A DNA stretch of 64,000 nucleotides from an uncultured Sulfitobacter sp. (GTDB taxonomy: Bacteria; Pseudomonadota; Alphaproteobacteria; Rhodobacterales; Rhodobacteraceae): positions 186,001 through 250,000 of the forward strand of contig NZ_CANNBM010000004.1 in assembly GCF_947502895.1 (NCBI RefSeq), in the 5' to 3' direction. Each line of letters begins with the position of its first letter. The first letter of the stretch is position 1. Made by a program: the position numbers and the translations under genes. Below are positions 45,901-52,979 of this stretch, piece after piece. The notes below the pieces were generated by a model, which saw nothing but the letters and a program-made list of their open reading frames with translations, did not search any database and had not been told where the DNA came from.

Positions 45901-47112
45901 ATGCTGGGTGGGCAAGCAGGCGATGACCTGATGTATGGCCGCGGTGGCAGTGATTTTCTTGCAGGTGGCGATGGCGATGACAGTCTCAACGGTGGTGAAG
46001 GCGCAGACGTTTTGTGGTCCGGTGCGCAAGATGATGTTGTTTATGGCGACGACTTCCAGATCAGCTATGCGCTAGAGCAGGCAAACCAGATTTTCCGCCT
46101 TTATCAGGCCACGTTCAACCGGACGCCGGACGCAGCGGGTCACATGCTTTGGACTTCTGTGCTTTCGACGGGTGCCCAGACACTGGCGCAAGTGCGTGAC
46201 AGGTTTGTGAATTCCCAAGAGTTCCGCAACAAATATGAAGGGTTCAGCGACGGTGATTTCGTAAAAGAAATGTATATCAACGTGTTGGACCGCGACTTTG
46301 ATCAAGGCGAAGTGACCCAAGCGGAAGTTGACAGCTGGACGAGCCAGCTTAATGCGACATTTACGCGGGCTGATCTGGTGAATGGCTTCGCCGAAAGCCG
46401 CCAGTTGATCAACAAAACCCTCGAAGCCGCAAACGCATTGGCGATAAACAGCGAAGTCACCAGCTGGAGCGATGACGTCTACCGCCTGTACCGTGCGACA
46501 CTGGATCGCGATCCCGATCAGGGTGGATTTACGGGCTGGGCAGAGCAGTTGTCCCAAGGCGCCGATCTCACCCGTATTATCGCGGGGTTCACAAATTCTG
46601 CCGAGTTTGCAAATGTCTATGGTGCTTTGGAAAATCCTACCGACTTTGTAACGCTGCTTTACAATAACGTCCTAGACCGCGCGCCCGATGCCGCTGGCCT
46701 TACCGGTTGGCTTGAGCAGATGGCAGACGGCCTATCGCGGGAGGAAGTCGTGCAAGGCTTCTCGCAAAGCGCCGAGTTTAGAGCGGAAACCGCACCCGAG
46801 CTAAAGCAGTGGGTCCGCGATCTGGAGGCAGGTGACGATATTGATGGTGGCGCAGGCGAGAACCTTCTTGCCGGCGGCTTGATGGCCGACCATTTCAACT
46901 TTGCCCAAGAGGATGAAGGCGCCCACACGATTATTGATCTGGAAGCATGGGATTTCCTGAGCTTTGAAGGGTTCGGCTATACCGACGTCGCCGATGTGCG
47001 CGCGCAATTCACCCAAACCGGCAGCTCCGTCGTATTCGATGATCAAGGGACCACAGTTACCCTGCGCCAAACAGCAATTAACGATGTGACCGACGATATG
47101 ATCCTGATCTGA
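39976..47112 (+). CDS. Giant secreted repeat protein: unrecognised head, RTX blocks, four DUF4214 units
   Basis: 2378 residues, no Sec signal. The first 480 or so residues form a non-repetitive beta-rich head, with alternating strands such as LDGDLVFEGRVGLEAYVNL and VGVDLILELDAGLRDFSFW, that I do not recognise. A long middle part (about 620-1220) mixes single RTX-like turns with spacers. Clear RTX blocks lie at about 1230-1285, 1570-1610 and 1735-2020. Residues about 1615-1675 (IRVRDYFQTGGNGANFEIV) match the haemolysin-type Ca-binding-related segment seen in other RTX proteins. Four DUF4214 half-units span about 2030-2280, starting IFRLYQATFNRTPDAAG. The terminal domain is 2298-2378, ending TDDMILI. 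Closest in its tail to the 13702 protein. Likely type I-secreted. Confidence 0.85.
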   Translation: MTRTTLSFKTENQSVWGADVPVDRLSTEDRFIQDISVNRDIGFDIGILRLDGDLVFEGRVGLEAYVNLATAGTFDAAAELMVDLDYTRAVYTGDGGPISLTFDFSDYSYGRTSINHLGFGLGEDGEATPTVGVDLILELDAGLRDFSFWAGLPAIDLDFLGETPEITIYEADVGDFDFPKIDERIPLFDLGAGDTLFEYESKNGVFSATLNIPAGAKIDEIANGLSKVEGEGVSPVKFIEAEIDIDKLFTEGLKSLRVTSVIGKRLEQTIFREETYDINDYLSFIPEGELSLGITALDLGAVLDVSVKERASLDLTNNGADADVAVSLVFDPTPLDTSDNHLNTSTTTKLGQVHTFDLNTASAGAISTGIGSAQVTARYSLKAEYELGMGLDVRGALTVTALKAEFSGTLFDDEAKFEISALDARFPEDGVGFDFIIPGISEYTVSDFNTVTEVYDVAYSDFAPSGYDPDAPDADDELLRLINDVKNSSLFSLTELLGGETGDFVDATNRGSFDAVQAASEASPTGAASVVNTFYFRGGYTTLTSWDNSDWLLWEIPTDSTSWDDDITSLNSGIGAGVRSSFERKLQLLHTYDPDAGLGSGSSGYQSGSGLDSNQLLWREDLIGRTPGVNVISGSGDDLITYNSTFYSQYFDGGDGHDIFVADLSAETRGRDVVINALDWGAGSTIPTFYPHETLHVDNFEGFFIKLGTGNDKVVIPLFSTGFSNFTTEMGQSFVDTGGGNDFVSNDFTTRILSAQDHNGDISKDVILLGAGDDLAHAYGTNANNISDFYAGGDGLDQVNLIGGRAIGNTQFNSSDRAIGINIQAADGTLAFSGQGITGNDSFSDIGRLLSAYSDNIVDAPGDLARFALTDGSYIESSEVAAVHYTHGRDNDFGSTVIFADVEAIGARVNSGVSNIALFTGATGSDAYVGSAFNDVRNPIDLFVADFAATKTLDKGEIDGGGKIARLTDIENVSLDISSASNLNFVNSSGISGFDRLYVRGTDGNDRFIGSGEISRADYINGGAGNDFIDGGDDRSADLLIGEAGSDIFMWSNDGLDTVRGGEALGNESIAEIDWLIIGDRDDTSVTAGLNYRYTANVFNLFINNAPVRNAESNFGDLWGLLNSDPYNALSVFNIGYGTGLGVEFISVEKTNVLGSAAYDDLVVYQQGTYYDMGERDGDADVFVGKFTNSEVGITFTITDNETTGQTLENGTEVIGADRAMLLGSANRDNFTGGALQDFLHGGDGDDTLDGGAGDDLIRGGNGDDVIRWRGEGNATVEGGNGHDNLIIGNADEQLSSAIEWQFYDASGAAETGILGGTSGMFELFGPTFEQTVDERADIIIGGNKVNVLGVEGISIIGSDLHSDLFIHDEGILYFGGRGTATDTFAAILSDVTDDLLLRADGRDAYNNVAAEPVYWSIGDGSEIAEMERFILLSGQGNDRIVGGASDYGDLISGNAGNDTLETGGGLLDRLEGNTGDDLLIATKGTSGADFFGQEGIDTFVGEAEGEISLRVLTDVFTHSGEMVTAAGFDLATAQSLMARLSDTTGINYFSDALSLFKLLTIEKYHLTAGAGDDVLLAAEGNSVLFGGAGDDVLLSRAGDDVLIGEAGLDTYVFDADFGDDVIAAEDIGGGRLMFTDHARADLAFTAQGNDLIVTASGGTIRVRDYFQTGGNGANFEIVTTDATFNPDLSNLGGAVTAALARAERAQGDETSNLGAGFLETSTGGSDAAMRKALGVVQGQDGDDQIVAFEGANVIDGGEGNDAVYYSESSAGVRVDLTTGLGSAGAAEGDLYLGVENVIGSEHADTLTGNGESNFLNGDKGRDLLSGNAGADEVFGGGGEDTVDGGSGDDALSGGLGADSVLGGSGNDLVSGQQGDDTLMGGEGDDAIFGGNGNDALKGDAGNDTLYGDAGSDTLDGGAGLGDRADYTTSSAAVQIDLNRMAQTGGHANGDILMNIEDAVGSAMHDILRGTDAVNMLGGQAGDDLMYGRGGSDFLAGGDGDDSLNGGEGADVLWSGAQDDVVYGDDFQISYALEQANQIFRLYQATFNRTPDAAGHMLWTSVLSTGAQTLAQVRDRFVNSQEFRNKYEGFSDGDFVKEMYINVLDRDFDQGEVTQAEVDSWTSQLNATFTRADLVNGFAESRQLINKTLEAANALAINSEVTSWSDDVYRLYRATLDRDPDQGGFTGWAEQLSQGADLTRIIAGFTNSAEFANVYGALENPTDFVTLLYNNVLDRAPDAAGLTGWLEQMADGLSREEVVQGFSQSAEFRAETAPELKQWVRDLEAGDDIDGGAGENLLAGGLMADHFNFAQEDEGAHTIIDLEAWDFLSFEGFGYTDVADVRAQFTQTGSSVVFDDQGTTVTLRQTAINDVTDDMILI

Positions 47113-47132
47113 TGCGCCAACAAATCAAAGGC

Positions 47133-47173
47133 CTGCTTTGCCGAACTGCATGTCTAGCAGTCAGGCAAAGCAG
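47133..47173 (+). terminator. Nested hairpin after the 39976 gene
   Basis: Outer arms CTGCTTTGCC and GGCAAAGCAG pair over 10 bp. After a 2-nt symmetric internal loop (GA/CA), inner arms ACTGC/GCAGT close a 7-nt loop. It starts 20 bp after the stop. No T-run follows directly. The layout is the same as that of the hairpin after the 32202 gene. The rest of 47174-47470 shows no gene. Confidence 0.55.
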
Positions 47174-47470
47174 TGGTCAAAAAAACATTGGTCAACACAG
47201 GCCGTGGAATAAACGCTTGCGGAAATAGGATCAGCGGTTACCCGCGAAAATTCGCAATCCAGCCTAGGGTGCTGATAGCAAAGGTTTTACTAAACGCGTC
47301 ACTACGTATTTTGCCTGCTTTCAGACGTGCAGAACATTTATGATCCATCTTATTGTGACGCGAAACAGCACGCAACTTTTTGACGTGGAATGAGACAAAC
47401 TGTTAGGATGAGTGAGGGTTTATTTCAGACAATCCGGCGTTTTTCCCTACGAGGCCCTGATGTAGAAATG

Positions 47471-47560
47471 TGGCGGAGAGACAGGGATTCGAACCCTGGG
47501 AAGGCTTGCACCCTCAACGGTTTTCGAAACCGTCCCGTTCGACCACTCCGGCACCTCTCC
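47471..47560 (-). tRNA. tRNA-Ser (anticodon CGA)
   Basis: 90-nt class II tRNA with encoded CCA. Acceptor GGAGAGG pairs with TCTCTCC (last pair G-U). The anticodon stem ACGGT/ACCGT encloses TTCGAAA, giving anticodon CGA, which reads UCG. A long variable arm (about TTGAGGGTGCAAGCCTTCCC) separates it from the T-arm GGTTCGAATCC, as expected for Ser. Confidence 0.95.
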
Positions 47561-47719
47561 GCGCTTGGGGTCTTGTGGCGCTCGTTTAGGCGGGATTTGA
47601 GGCTGGGGCAAGAGCGTCTTTGCAGTTCTTTGCGCACCAAGCAAAGCTGTTCTGGGTTTTCCATTGCAGAGCTTTGCAGAAAGACTAGTTTATGGCCGAA
47701 ACGTAGAAAAGGACAGCGC

Positions 47720-48562
47720 ATGCAGATGATCCGCCACTTCCTGATACTTCCCCTTGTTGCACTTACCCTGATGCTGGGCAGCATGGCCGCACAAGCCGAA
47801 GCACCGCCGCGTGAAAAACTGGAAGCGTTTCTGGAGGTCACAGGGTTTGATGTAGCTCTTGAGAGCATCACATTGTCCGCTGATGCGGCTCCGCAGATGC
47901 TGGGCCTTCAGGCCGAGGATTTTGGTTCAGAATGGAAGCGTCTGGTTGCAGAGGTGTTCCAGACAGAGCTTATGCACAACATGGCCATCGACATATTGGA
48001 AAAGACGCTATCGGACACGCTGTTGGCGCACGCAGCCGGCTTTTACGCGTCCGATCTGGGGCAGCGTTTGGTGGTGGTTGAGAACAACTCCCATATGATC
48101 GAGGAAGACGGTCTGAAATCCGAAAGCGGCGGGCAGATCATCGAAGGGTTGCGCAGCATCGGCTCCCCCCGCGTTGCGATACTCGAGCGGCTCAATGGCG
48201 CCAGCGGCAGCGAGGAAAATGCGTTGCGCTCTATTCAGGAAGTGCAGATCAGATTTCTGTTGGCCGCCGCAGGGGCAGGGGTGATCGAACTGCAGATGGA
48301 CGAACCTGATCTGCGGGAGGCAATGCGATCGCAAGAATCCGAACTGCGAACCAGTCTGCGAAAAAGTGCGCTGGAAGGAGCCGCCTACACCTATCAGGCA
48401 TTCTCGGATGACGAGATGATCGCCTATGCCGAGGCACTGGAGCATCCCGACATGAAAGAAGTCTACGCACTGATGAATGCAGTCCAATACGAAATCATGG
48501 CAAACCGCTTCGAAGCTGTGGCCGACCGTTTGCGTGTGATGCAACCCAGTCAGGATTTGTAA
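47720..48562 (+). CDS. Exported DUF2059-like protein, first of a tandem pair
   Basis: 280 residues from ATG 47720, preceded by AAAGGACAGCG. A Sec signal peptide covers residues 1-26 (core LILPLVALTLMLGS, cleavage near AQAEA). The mature part is helical and acidic; the central region MLHNMAIDILEKTLS-like, followed by HAAGFYASDLGQRLVVVEN, is the DUF2059 pattern, in which a helix pair precedes a conserved FYxSDxGQ/xR. Function unknown; periplasmic. It is followed with no gap by a paralogue. Confidence 0.75.
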   Translation: MQMIRHFLILPLVALTLMLGSMAAQAEAPPREKLEAFLEVTGFDVALESITLSADAAPQMLGLQAEDFGSEWKRLVAEVFQTELMHNMAIDILEKTLSDTLLAHAAGFYASDLGQRLVVVENNSHMIEEDGLKSESGGQIIEGLRSIGSPRVAILERLNGASGSEENALRSIQEVQIRFLLAAAGAGVIELQMDEPDLREAMRSQESELRTSLRKSALEGAAYTYQAFSDDEMIAYAEALEHPDMKEVYALMNAVQYEIMANRFEAVADRLRVMQPSQDL

Positions 48563-49408
48563 GTGCTGCTGCGGTCCTATGCCCAGCAGATGAGCCGGTT
48601 TCGGGCGGTGCTGGCCGTGTGCTGTGCGGTGCTTGTGGCGATGCCGCTCTGGGCCGGTGCGCGACATACGGTGCTGATGGATGTGCTGCAGGTGCGCGAA
48701 CTAGGCCAAATCCTGCATATCGAAGGGTTAGAATTCGGCGCGACGCTGGACCGCGACTGGCTTGAGGGGCAGGGCGGCCCCGCGTGGACACAGCAGGTTG
48801 TCCGCATTTATGATCCGGAACGCATTATAGAAGGTATCCGTGCGGGATTGGAGCCTGCATTGGAAGGTGACGTACTTGAAGACGCAATCGCGTTTTTCGC
48901 CTCCGATCTGGGATCACGGATCATAACGCTTGAGAATTCTGCAAGACGGGCCTTGGCGGAGCCTGCGGTCGAGGAAGAGGCACGCGCGAGATTTGCCGCA
49001 CTTCAAGGCAGTAGTGATCCGCGCATTTCCCAGATCAATCGCATGATTGATGCTGGCGATCTCATCAACCGAAACGTCACTTCTGCGCTTAATTCCAACT
49101 ATAACTTTCTGCGCGCACTGGTTGACGGCAATGTTTATGTCATGACAGACGATGAAATTCTGTCAGATGTTCTGTCCGAGCGGGACGAGATTACAGCAGA
49201 TACACTCAATTGGCTCGGTGCGTTCATGCTGCTGGCCTATAGCCCGTTGAGCGAAGATGAGCTGAACGTCTATGCAGAATTCTCCGAAACCCCAGCGGGT
49301 AAGGCCCTGAACGCAGGACTGTTCGCAGGGTTTGACCCGCTCTATGAGGATATCTCTTACGCGATCGGTCGGGCGATGGCGCTGAATATGGCAGCGGAAG
49401 AGCTGTAG
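48563..49408 (+). CDS. Exported DUF2059-like protein, second of a tandem pair
   Basis: 281 residues from GTG 48563, which follows the previous stop codon directly and has AGGA 7-8 bp upstream. ATG 48590 (MSRFRAVLAVCCAVLVAM) is an alternative start right at the signal peptide. After cleavage near GARH the protein runs parallel to its neighbour: EDAIAFFASDLGSRIITLEN matches FYASDLGQRLVVVEN, and both close with an acidic helix (LSEDELNVYAEFSETPAG here, FSDDEMIAYAEALEHPD there). The two arose by tandem duplication and probably act together in the periplasm. Function unknown. Confidence 0.72.
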   Translation: MLLRSYAQQMSRFRAVLAVCCAVLVAMPLWAGARHTVLMDVLQVRELGQILHIEGLEFGATLDRDWLEGQGGPAWTQQVVRIYDPERIIEGIRAGLEPALEGDVLEDAIAFFASDLGSRIITLENSARRALAEPAVEEEARARFAALQGSSDPRISQINRMIDAGDLINRNVTSALNSNYNFLRALVDGNVYVMTDDEILSDVLSERDEITADTLNWLGAFMLLAYSPLSEDELNVYAEFSETPAGKALNAGLFAGFDPLYEDISYAIGRAMALNMAAEEL

Positions 49409-49652
49409 ACGGTGGTGGCCTTGCTATGCGGGCCCAACATCACACTGCAATTGTCGCTCAATTCCCGCCTAGGCGCTTGACTTACACCCGTAATCGCCTG
49501 ATAAGCCGCCATCCCGACAGGCGTTCTGCGTGTTCGGGCCTATTTTAATGACGCCCCAAGGGCGCGCTGTCCGAGGTGGATCAAGGCTTTGACCTGATCC
49601 GTGAACACCCGATACGGGGACCACAAGACGCGGAAAATGTGAAGGAAGACCT

Positions 49653-50384
49653 ATGTTTGCGGTCCTGAAAACAGGCGGTAAGCAATATAAAGTTCAGTCG
49701 GGCGATATGCTGCGCGTTGAACGTATTGCGGCCTCTGCCGGTGAAACCGTGCAGTTTAACGAAGTGTTGATGCTGGGTGGTGACAACCCCCAAGTCGGCG
49801 CACCTATGATCGAAGACGCAGGCGTACAAGCCGAAGTCGTTGACCAGATCAAAGGCGAGAAAGTTATCCACTTCGTCAAGCGCCGCCGGAAGCACTCCTC
49901 CAAGCGCACGAAAGGCCACCGTCAAAAGCTGACGCTGGTGAAGATTACAGACATCCTCGCATCTGGCGCAGGCAAATCCGGTGTTGCAGCAGCAATCGGT
50001 ACAGGTTCTGTTTCCGCAGCAGCTGTCGCGGCGATTACAGGTAAATCTGTAGATGCAGCCCCCGCCAAGAAAGCCAAAGCGGCCAAGCCTGCAAAAGCAG
50101 CGAAGCCCGCCAAAGAAGCCGAAGCACCGAAAGCAGAAAAGCCCGCAGCGAAGCCTGCCAAGGCGAAAAAAGCTGCCGCCACAGATGGTGACGATCTGTC
50201 GACCATTTCTGGCGTAGGTCCTGTCATCGTAGGCAAGCTGCACGCAGAAGGTATTACTACTTTCGCTCAGATCGCAGCATGGACAGATGCGGATGTGGAA
50301 GCTATTGAAGAGAAACTGTCGTTCAAAGGGCGTGTTGGTCGCGAAGAGTGGATCAAACAAGCTAAAGAACTGGCAAAAGGCTAA
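49653..50384 (+). CDS. rplU: 50S ribosomal protein L21 with long C-terminal extension
   Basis: 243 residues. The first 103 or so are a normal L21: MFAVLKTGGKQYKVQSGD, then FVKRRRKHSSKRTKGHRQ and LTLVKITDI. Then comes a linker of about 75 residues made mostly of Ala, Lys and Pro, and a C-terminal domain of about 65 residues (DDLSTISGVGPVIVGKLHAEG, then FAQIAAWTDADVEAIEEKL) that has the helix-hairpin-helix look of nucleic-acid-binding folds. Standard L21 is about 103 residues. Extended L21 occurs in Rhodobacterales. The extension might bind rRNA or act apart from the ribosome; that is inference. It is 11 bp from rpmA. Confidence 0.95.
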   Translation: MFAVLKTGGKQYKVQSGDMLRVERIAASAGETVQFNEVLMLGGDNPQVGAPMIEDAGVQAEVVDQIKGEKVIHFVKRRRKHSSKRTKGHRQKLTLVKITDILASGAGKSGVAAAIGTGSVSAAAVAAITGKSVDAAPAKKAKAAKPAKAAKPAKEAEAPKAEKPAAKPAKAKKAAATDGDDLSTISGVGPVIVGKLHAEGITTFAQIAAWTDADVEAIEEKLSFKGRVGREEWIKQAKELAKG

Positions 50385-50395
50385 GGAGAGACCTA

Positions 50396-50665
50396 ATGGC
50401 ACACAAAAAAGCAGGCGGCTCATCCCGTAACGGGCGCGACTCAGCTGGTCGTCGCCTTGGCGTAAAGAAATATGGCGGCGAAGTTGTCGTTCCTGGTAAC
50501 ATCATCGTGCGTCAGCGCGGCACGAAGTTCTGGCCTGGCCAGAACGTCGGGATGGGTAAGGATCACACGATTTTTGCAACTGTTGACGGCAACGTTCAGT
50601 TCCACAAGGGCCTGAAAAACCGCACGTTCATTTCCATCGTACCGGCAGCGGAAGCTGCTGAATAA
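50396..50665 (+). CDS. rpmA: 50S ribosomal protein L27
   Basis: 89 residues starting MAHKKAGGSSRNGRDSAGRR, the classic L27 N-terminus that reaches toward the peptidyl-transferase centre, followed by VVPGNIIVRQRGTKFWPG. Normal length. GGAGAG lies 7 bp before the start. It is followed by a strong terminator, so rplU-rpmA form their own transcript. Confidence 0.97.
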   Translation: MAHKKAGGSSRNGRDSAGRRLGVKKYGGEVVVPGNIIVRQRGTKFWPGQNVGMGKDHTIFATVDGNVQFHKGLKNRTFISIVPAAEAAE

Positions 50666-50693
50666 GCCGTACCCGTACGATGAGACACATTCA

Positions 50694-50723
50694 GGGATCG
50701 GCGGAAACGCCGGTCCCTTTTTT
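50694..50723 (+). terminator. Rho-independent terminator after rpmA
   Basis: Arms GGGATCGGCG and CGCCGGTCCC pair over 10 bp (one G-U) with a GAAA tetraloop, followed by six T at 50718-50723. Confidence 0.92.
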
Positions 50724-50767
50724 ATATTGTAACGCAAGCATAATCCCAGATCGAAAGGAGAGATCTT

Positions 50768-51325
50768 ATGACTGATACACAGACACGTCCCACTCTCACC
50801 GATGGGAACCTGTGCCTGCGCGTACCGAGAGCTGATGATGTGCACGCACGGGTTGCCGCAGGTAATCACGCAGAAATACAGCACATGTATGGCGCGAAGA
50901 AGGGCAGTGTTGAGCCCATCACGCATGACAAGGCCGAAAAATGGGTAGAGTACCATCAGGCTAATCCAAACTCGTGGTTCATCGATGTTGACGGGCGCCT
51001 GAGCGGTGTAATTTTTCTGCATGGGGTCAACAAGATAGACAAGCGGGCCATCCTTGCCATGGGCCTGCTGCACCCCAAGGACTTTGGAAAAGGCTATGGC
51101 ACACGGGCGTTGCACCTGTTGCTGGCCGAGGCATTTAACGCATTAGGTTTGCACCGGCTGTCGTTGCGTGTGCTGTCGTACAATGATCGTGCCATTGCGA
51201 CGTATAAAAAGGTAGGCTTTGTGCTGGAAGGCTGCGAACGGGAATCTGCGTTGGTGGGCGACAAGTGGTACGATGATCTGTTAATGGGACTGCTGGAGAC
51301 TGAATACAAAGGGGTGGTCGGGTGA
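50768..51325 (+). CDS. GNAT-family N-acetyltransferase
   Basis: 185 residues of the RimJ/RimL-like GNAT type. The acetyl-CoA loop is LHPKDFGKGYGTRALHLLL and the late strand-helix LRVLSYNDRAIATYKKVGF is typical of enzymes that acetylate protein N-termini or small amines. AAAGGAGAG lies just before ATG 50768. It overlaps the next gene by 4 bp (GTGA). The substrate is unknown. It is first of a run GNAT-GNAT-LysE-GNAT-obgE. Confidence 0.85.
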   Translation: MTDTQTRPTLTDGNLCLRVPRADDVHARVAAGNHAEIQHMYGAKKGSVEPITHDKAEKWVEYHQANPNSWFIDVDGRLSGVIFLHGVNKIDKRAILAMGLLHPKDFGKGYGTRALHLLLAEAFNALGLHRLSLRVLSYNDRAIATYKKVGFVLEGCERESALVGDKWYDDLLMGLLETEYKGVVG

Positions 51326-51828
51326 AACATCTGCCCCCTTCCATCCAGACACGACGTTTGATCCTGCGCCCGTTCGGGCCCAGCGACGCGCCTGCTATCG
51401 CAGCTGCACTGAATGATCCACAAATGAGCCGTGGTCTGCTTATGGTGCCTTTTCCCTATCTTCAGGCAGATGCAGAATGGTTTATTGCCGAAGGAGCGCA
51501 GGATGCGCTTGCCGTTTGTCTGAAAGATGGTCCGCTTGTTGGTGCGATGGGTCTGGGAAACACATTGGGCTATTGGATCGCGAAAGAGCACTGGGGAATG
51601 GGGTATGCAACAGAGGCGGCTAAACCGCTGTTGACCCAGCACTTTTCCAGCTTCGATACCCCTGTCAAGTCAAGCTACATCGATGACAACCACGGCTCCG
51701 CCCGCGTTCTGGAAAAGCTCGGCTTTGAGATCGTGGGCAATACCTTGCTGCAGATCAAATCACGCAACGCGGAAATCGCTGGAAAGTCGGTCGTGCTGAC
51801 CAAACAACGCTGGGAGCAGTTAACATGA
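51322..51828 (+). CDS. GNAT-family N-acetyltransferase (RimJ/RimL type)
   Basis: 168 residues from GTG 51322. TRRLILRPFGPSDAPAIAAAL at the N-terminus is the RimJ/L lead-in, GYWIAKEHWGMGYATEAAKP is the acetyl-CoA loop, and YIDDNHGSARVLEKLGFEIV is the C-terminal core. It overlaps its neighbours by 4 bp on both sides. The substrate is unknown. Confidence 0.85.
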   Translation: MKHLPPSIQTRRLILRPFGPSDAPAIAAALNDPQMSRGLLMVPFPYLQADAEWFIAEGAQDALAVCLKDGPLVGAMGLGNTLGYWIAKEHWGMGYATEAAKPLLTQHFSSFDTPVKSSYIDDNHGSARVLEKLGFEIVGNTLLQIKSRNAEIAGKSVVLTKQRWEQLT

Positions 51829-52427
51829 GCATCGCACTCTTGCCTTTCGCAGTTTTTGCGGCCTCCCAGATCGGCACGCCTGGTCCGGCCAATATGGCGC
51901 TTATGGCGACCGGTGCGCGCTTTGGCTTTCGGGCAGCACTACCTTTTGTGTTTGGCGTGGCGCTTGGCAAACAATTGATTATCTGGCCTATCGGCTATGG
52001 CCTGATGGAGCTGGCTGAGGCGGCGCCAGCAGTTTTTAGCGCGCTCAAGTATATTTCGGCGGCATATATCATATGGCTGGCGTGGAAGGTAGCAAACCTG
52101 CGTCTGGGGCAGGGCGACGGGGCACAGACAGCACCTGGTTTTCTTGCGGGCCTCATTGTGCATCCACTCAATCCTAAAGCATGGGCAATGATTGTCGGCA
52201 GCTTTACCGCCTTTGTTGGACCGGACATTCCAACATTCACCGCAACTGCAACCGTTGCAGCGGTGTTGCTAAGCTGTCAGTTGGTGATGCACCCGCTGTG
52301 GACGTTGGGCGGCAGCGCGATTGCGCGCACAGTTTCCGGTACAGCGGCGGAGCCGTACTTGATGTGGACCCTTGCGGGCCTCACCGTCGCATCGGTGTTG
52401 TTTGTTCTATTTGGCGGAGCGTTGTGA
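51825..52427 (+). CDS. LysE/RhtB-family amino-acid exporter
   Basis: 200-residue inner-membrane protein with about six hydrophobic segments. The family start SQIGTPGPANMALMATGARFGF (first segment loop) and the NPKAWAMIVGSFTAFVG segment are present. LysE/RhtB proteins export amino acids and related compounds. It sits between GNAT genes, overlapping the one upstream by 4 bp; a link to export of acetylated compounds is only a guess. Confidence 0.87.
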   Translation: MSIALLPFAVFAASQIGTPGPANMALMATGARFGFRAALPFVFGVALGKQLIIWPIGYGLMELAEAAPAVFSALKYISAAYIIWLAWKVANLRLGQGDGAQTAPGFLAGLIVHPLNPKAWAMIVGSFTAFVGPDIPTFTATATVAAVLLSCQLVMHPLWTLGGSAIARTVSGTAAEPYLMWTLAGLTVASVLFVLFGGAL

Positions 52428-52429
52428 TC

Positions 52430-52963
52430 ATGGATACCCTAACAAACCAACCCACCCTGACCACCGCACGGTTCGTCCTGCGGCCTGTACGCATGTCCGA
52501 CCTTACGCGGATCGAGCACTACGCAGCGGACAGCCGTCTGGCCATGCACACACCCCGCTTGCCGCACCCGCTGCCACCGGGCTTGATTGCCGGTTTCATC
52601 GAGCGTGCAATGGCGCCGATCCGTGAGGAGGATGTATGGGTAATGGACGGCGGTACCGATAACGGTGACGAGGTGATGGGTGTTATTAGCCTGACGCGCC
52701 TTGATCGCAATCAGTCTGAAATCGGCTATTGGGTCGCACCGCCGTTCTGGAATACCCACATTGCCTCGGACGCGGTGCAAGCGATCGTGACAGGCAATCC
52801 TCTTGGCAACGATGCAATGTTTGCATCGGTCTTCCATGACAACCCTGCCTCTGCCAAAGTACTGACAAACACGGGTTTTGCCTATTTGGGTGATGCCGAA
52901 ACATTCTGTCTGGCTCGAAACGCCACCGTACCCACATGGACCTACAGCAAGAAACTGCTGTAA
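52430..52963 (+). CDS. GNAT-family N-acetyltransferase
   Basis: 177 residues from ATG 52430, 2 bp after the LysE stop; GTG 52424 (overlapping that stop) is an alternative. TTARFVLRPVRMSDLTRIEHY leads in, IGYWVAPPFWNTHIASDAVQ is the CoA-loop region (its RxxGxG/A motif is weak), and VFHDNPASAKVLTNTGFAYL is the C-terminal core. Third GNAT of the run; 16 bp before obgE. Confidence 0.83.
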   Translation: MDTLTNQPTLTTARFVLRPVRMSDLTRIEHYAADSRLAMHTPRLPHPLPPGLIAGFIERAMAPIREEDVWVMDGGTDNGDEVMGVISLTRLDRNQSEIGYWVAPPFWNTHIASDAVQAIVTGNPLGNDAMFASVFHDNPASAKVLTNTGFAYLGDAETFCLARNATVPTWTYSKKLL

Positions 52964-52979
52964 ACCCTTAGGATAAAAC

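Noticed and set aside
46072..46557. 161-codon minus-strand frame in the DUF4214 part of the 39976 gene
   Set aside because: Shadow of the repeat units on the other strand; similar shadows recur at the equivalent place in all four giants.
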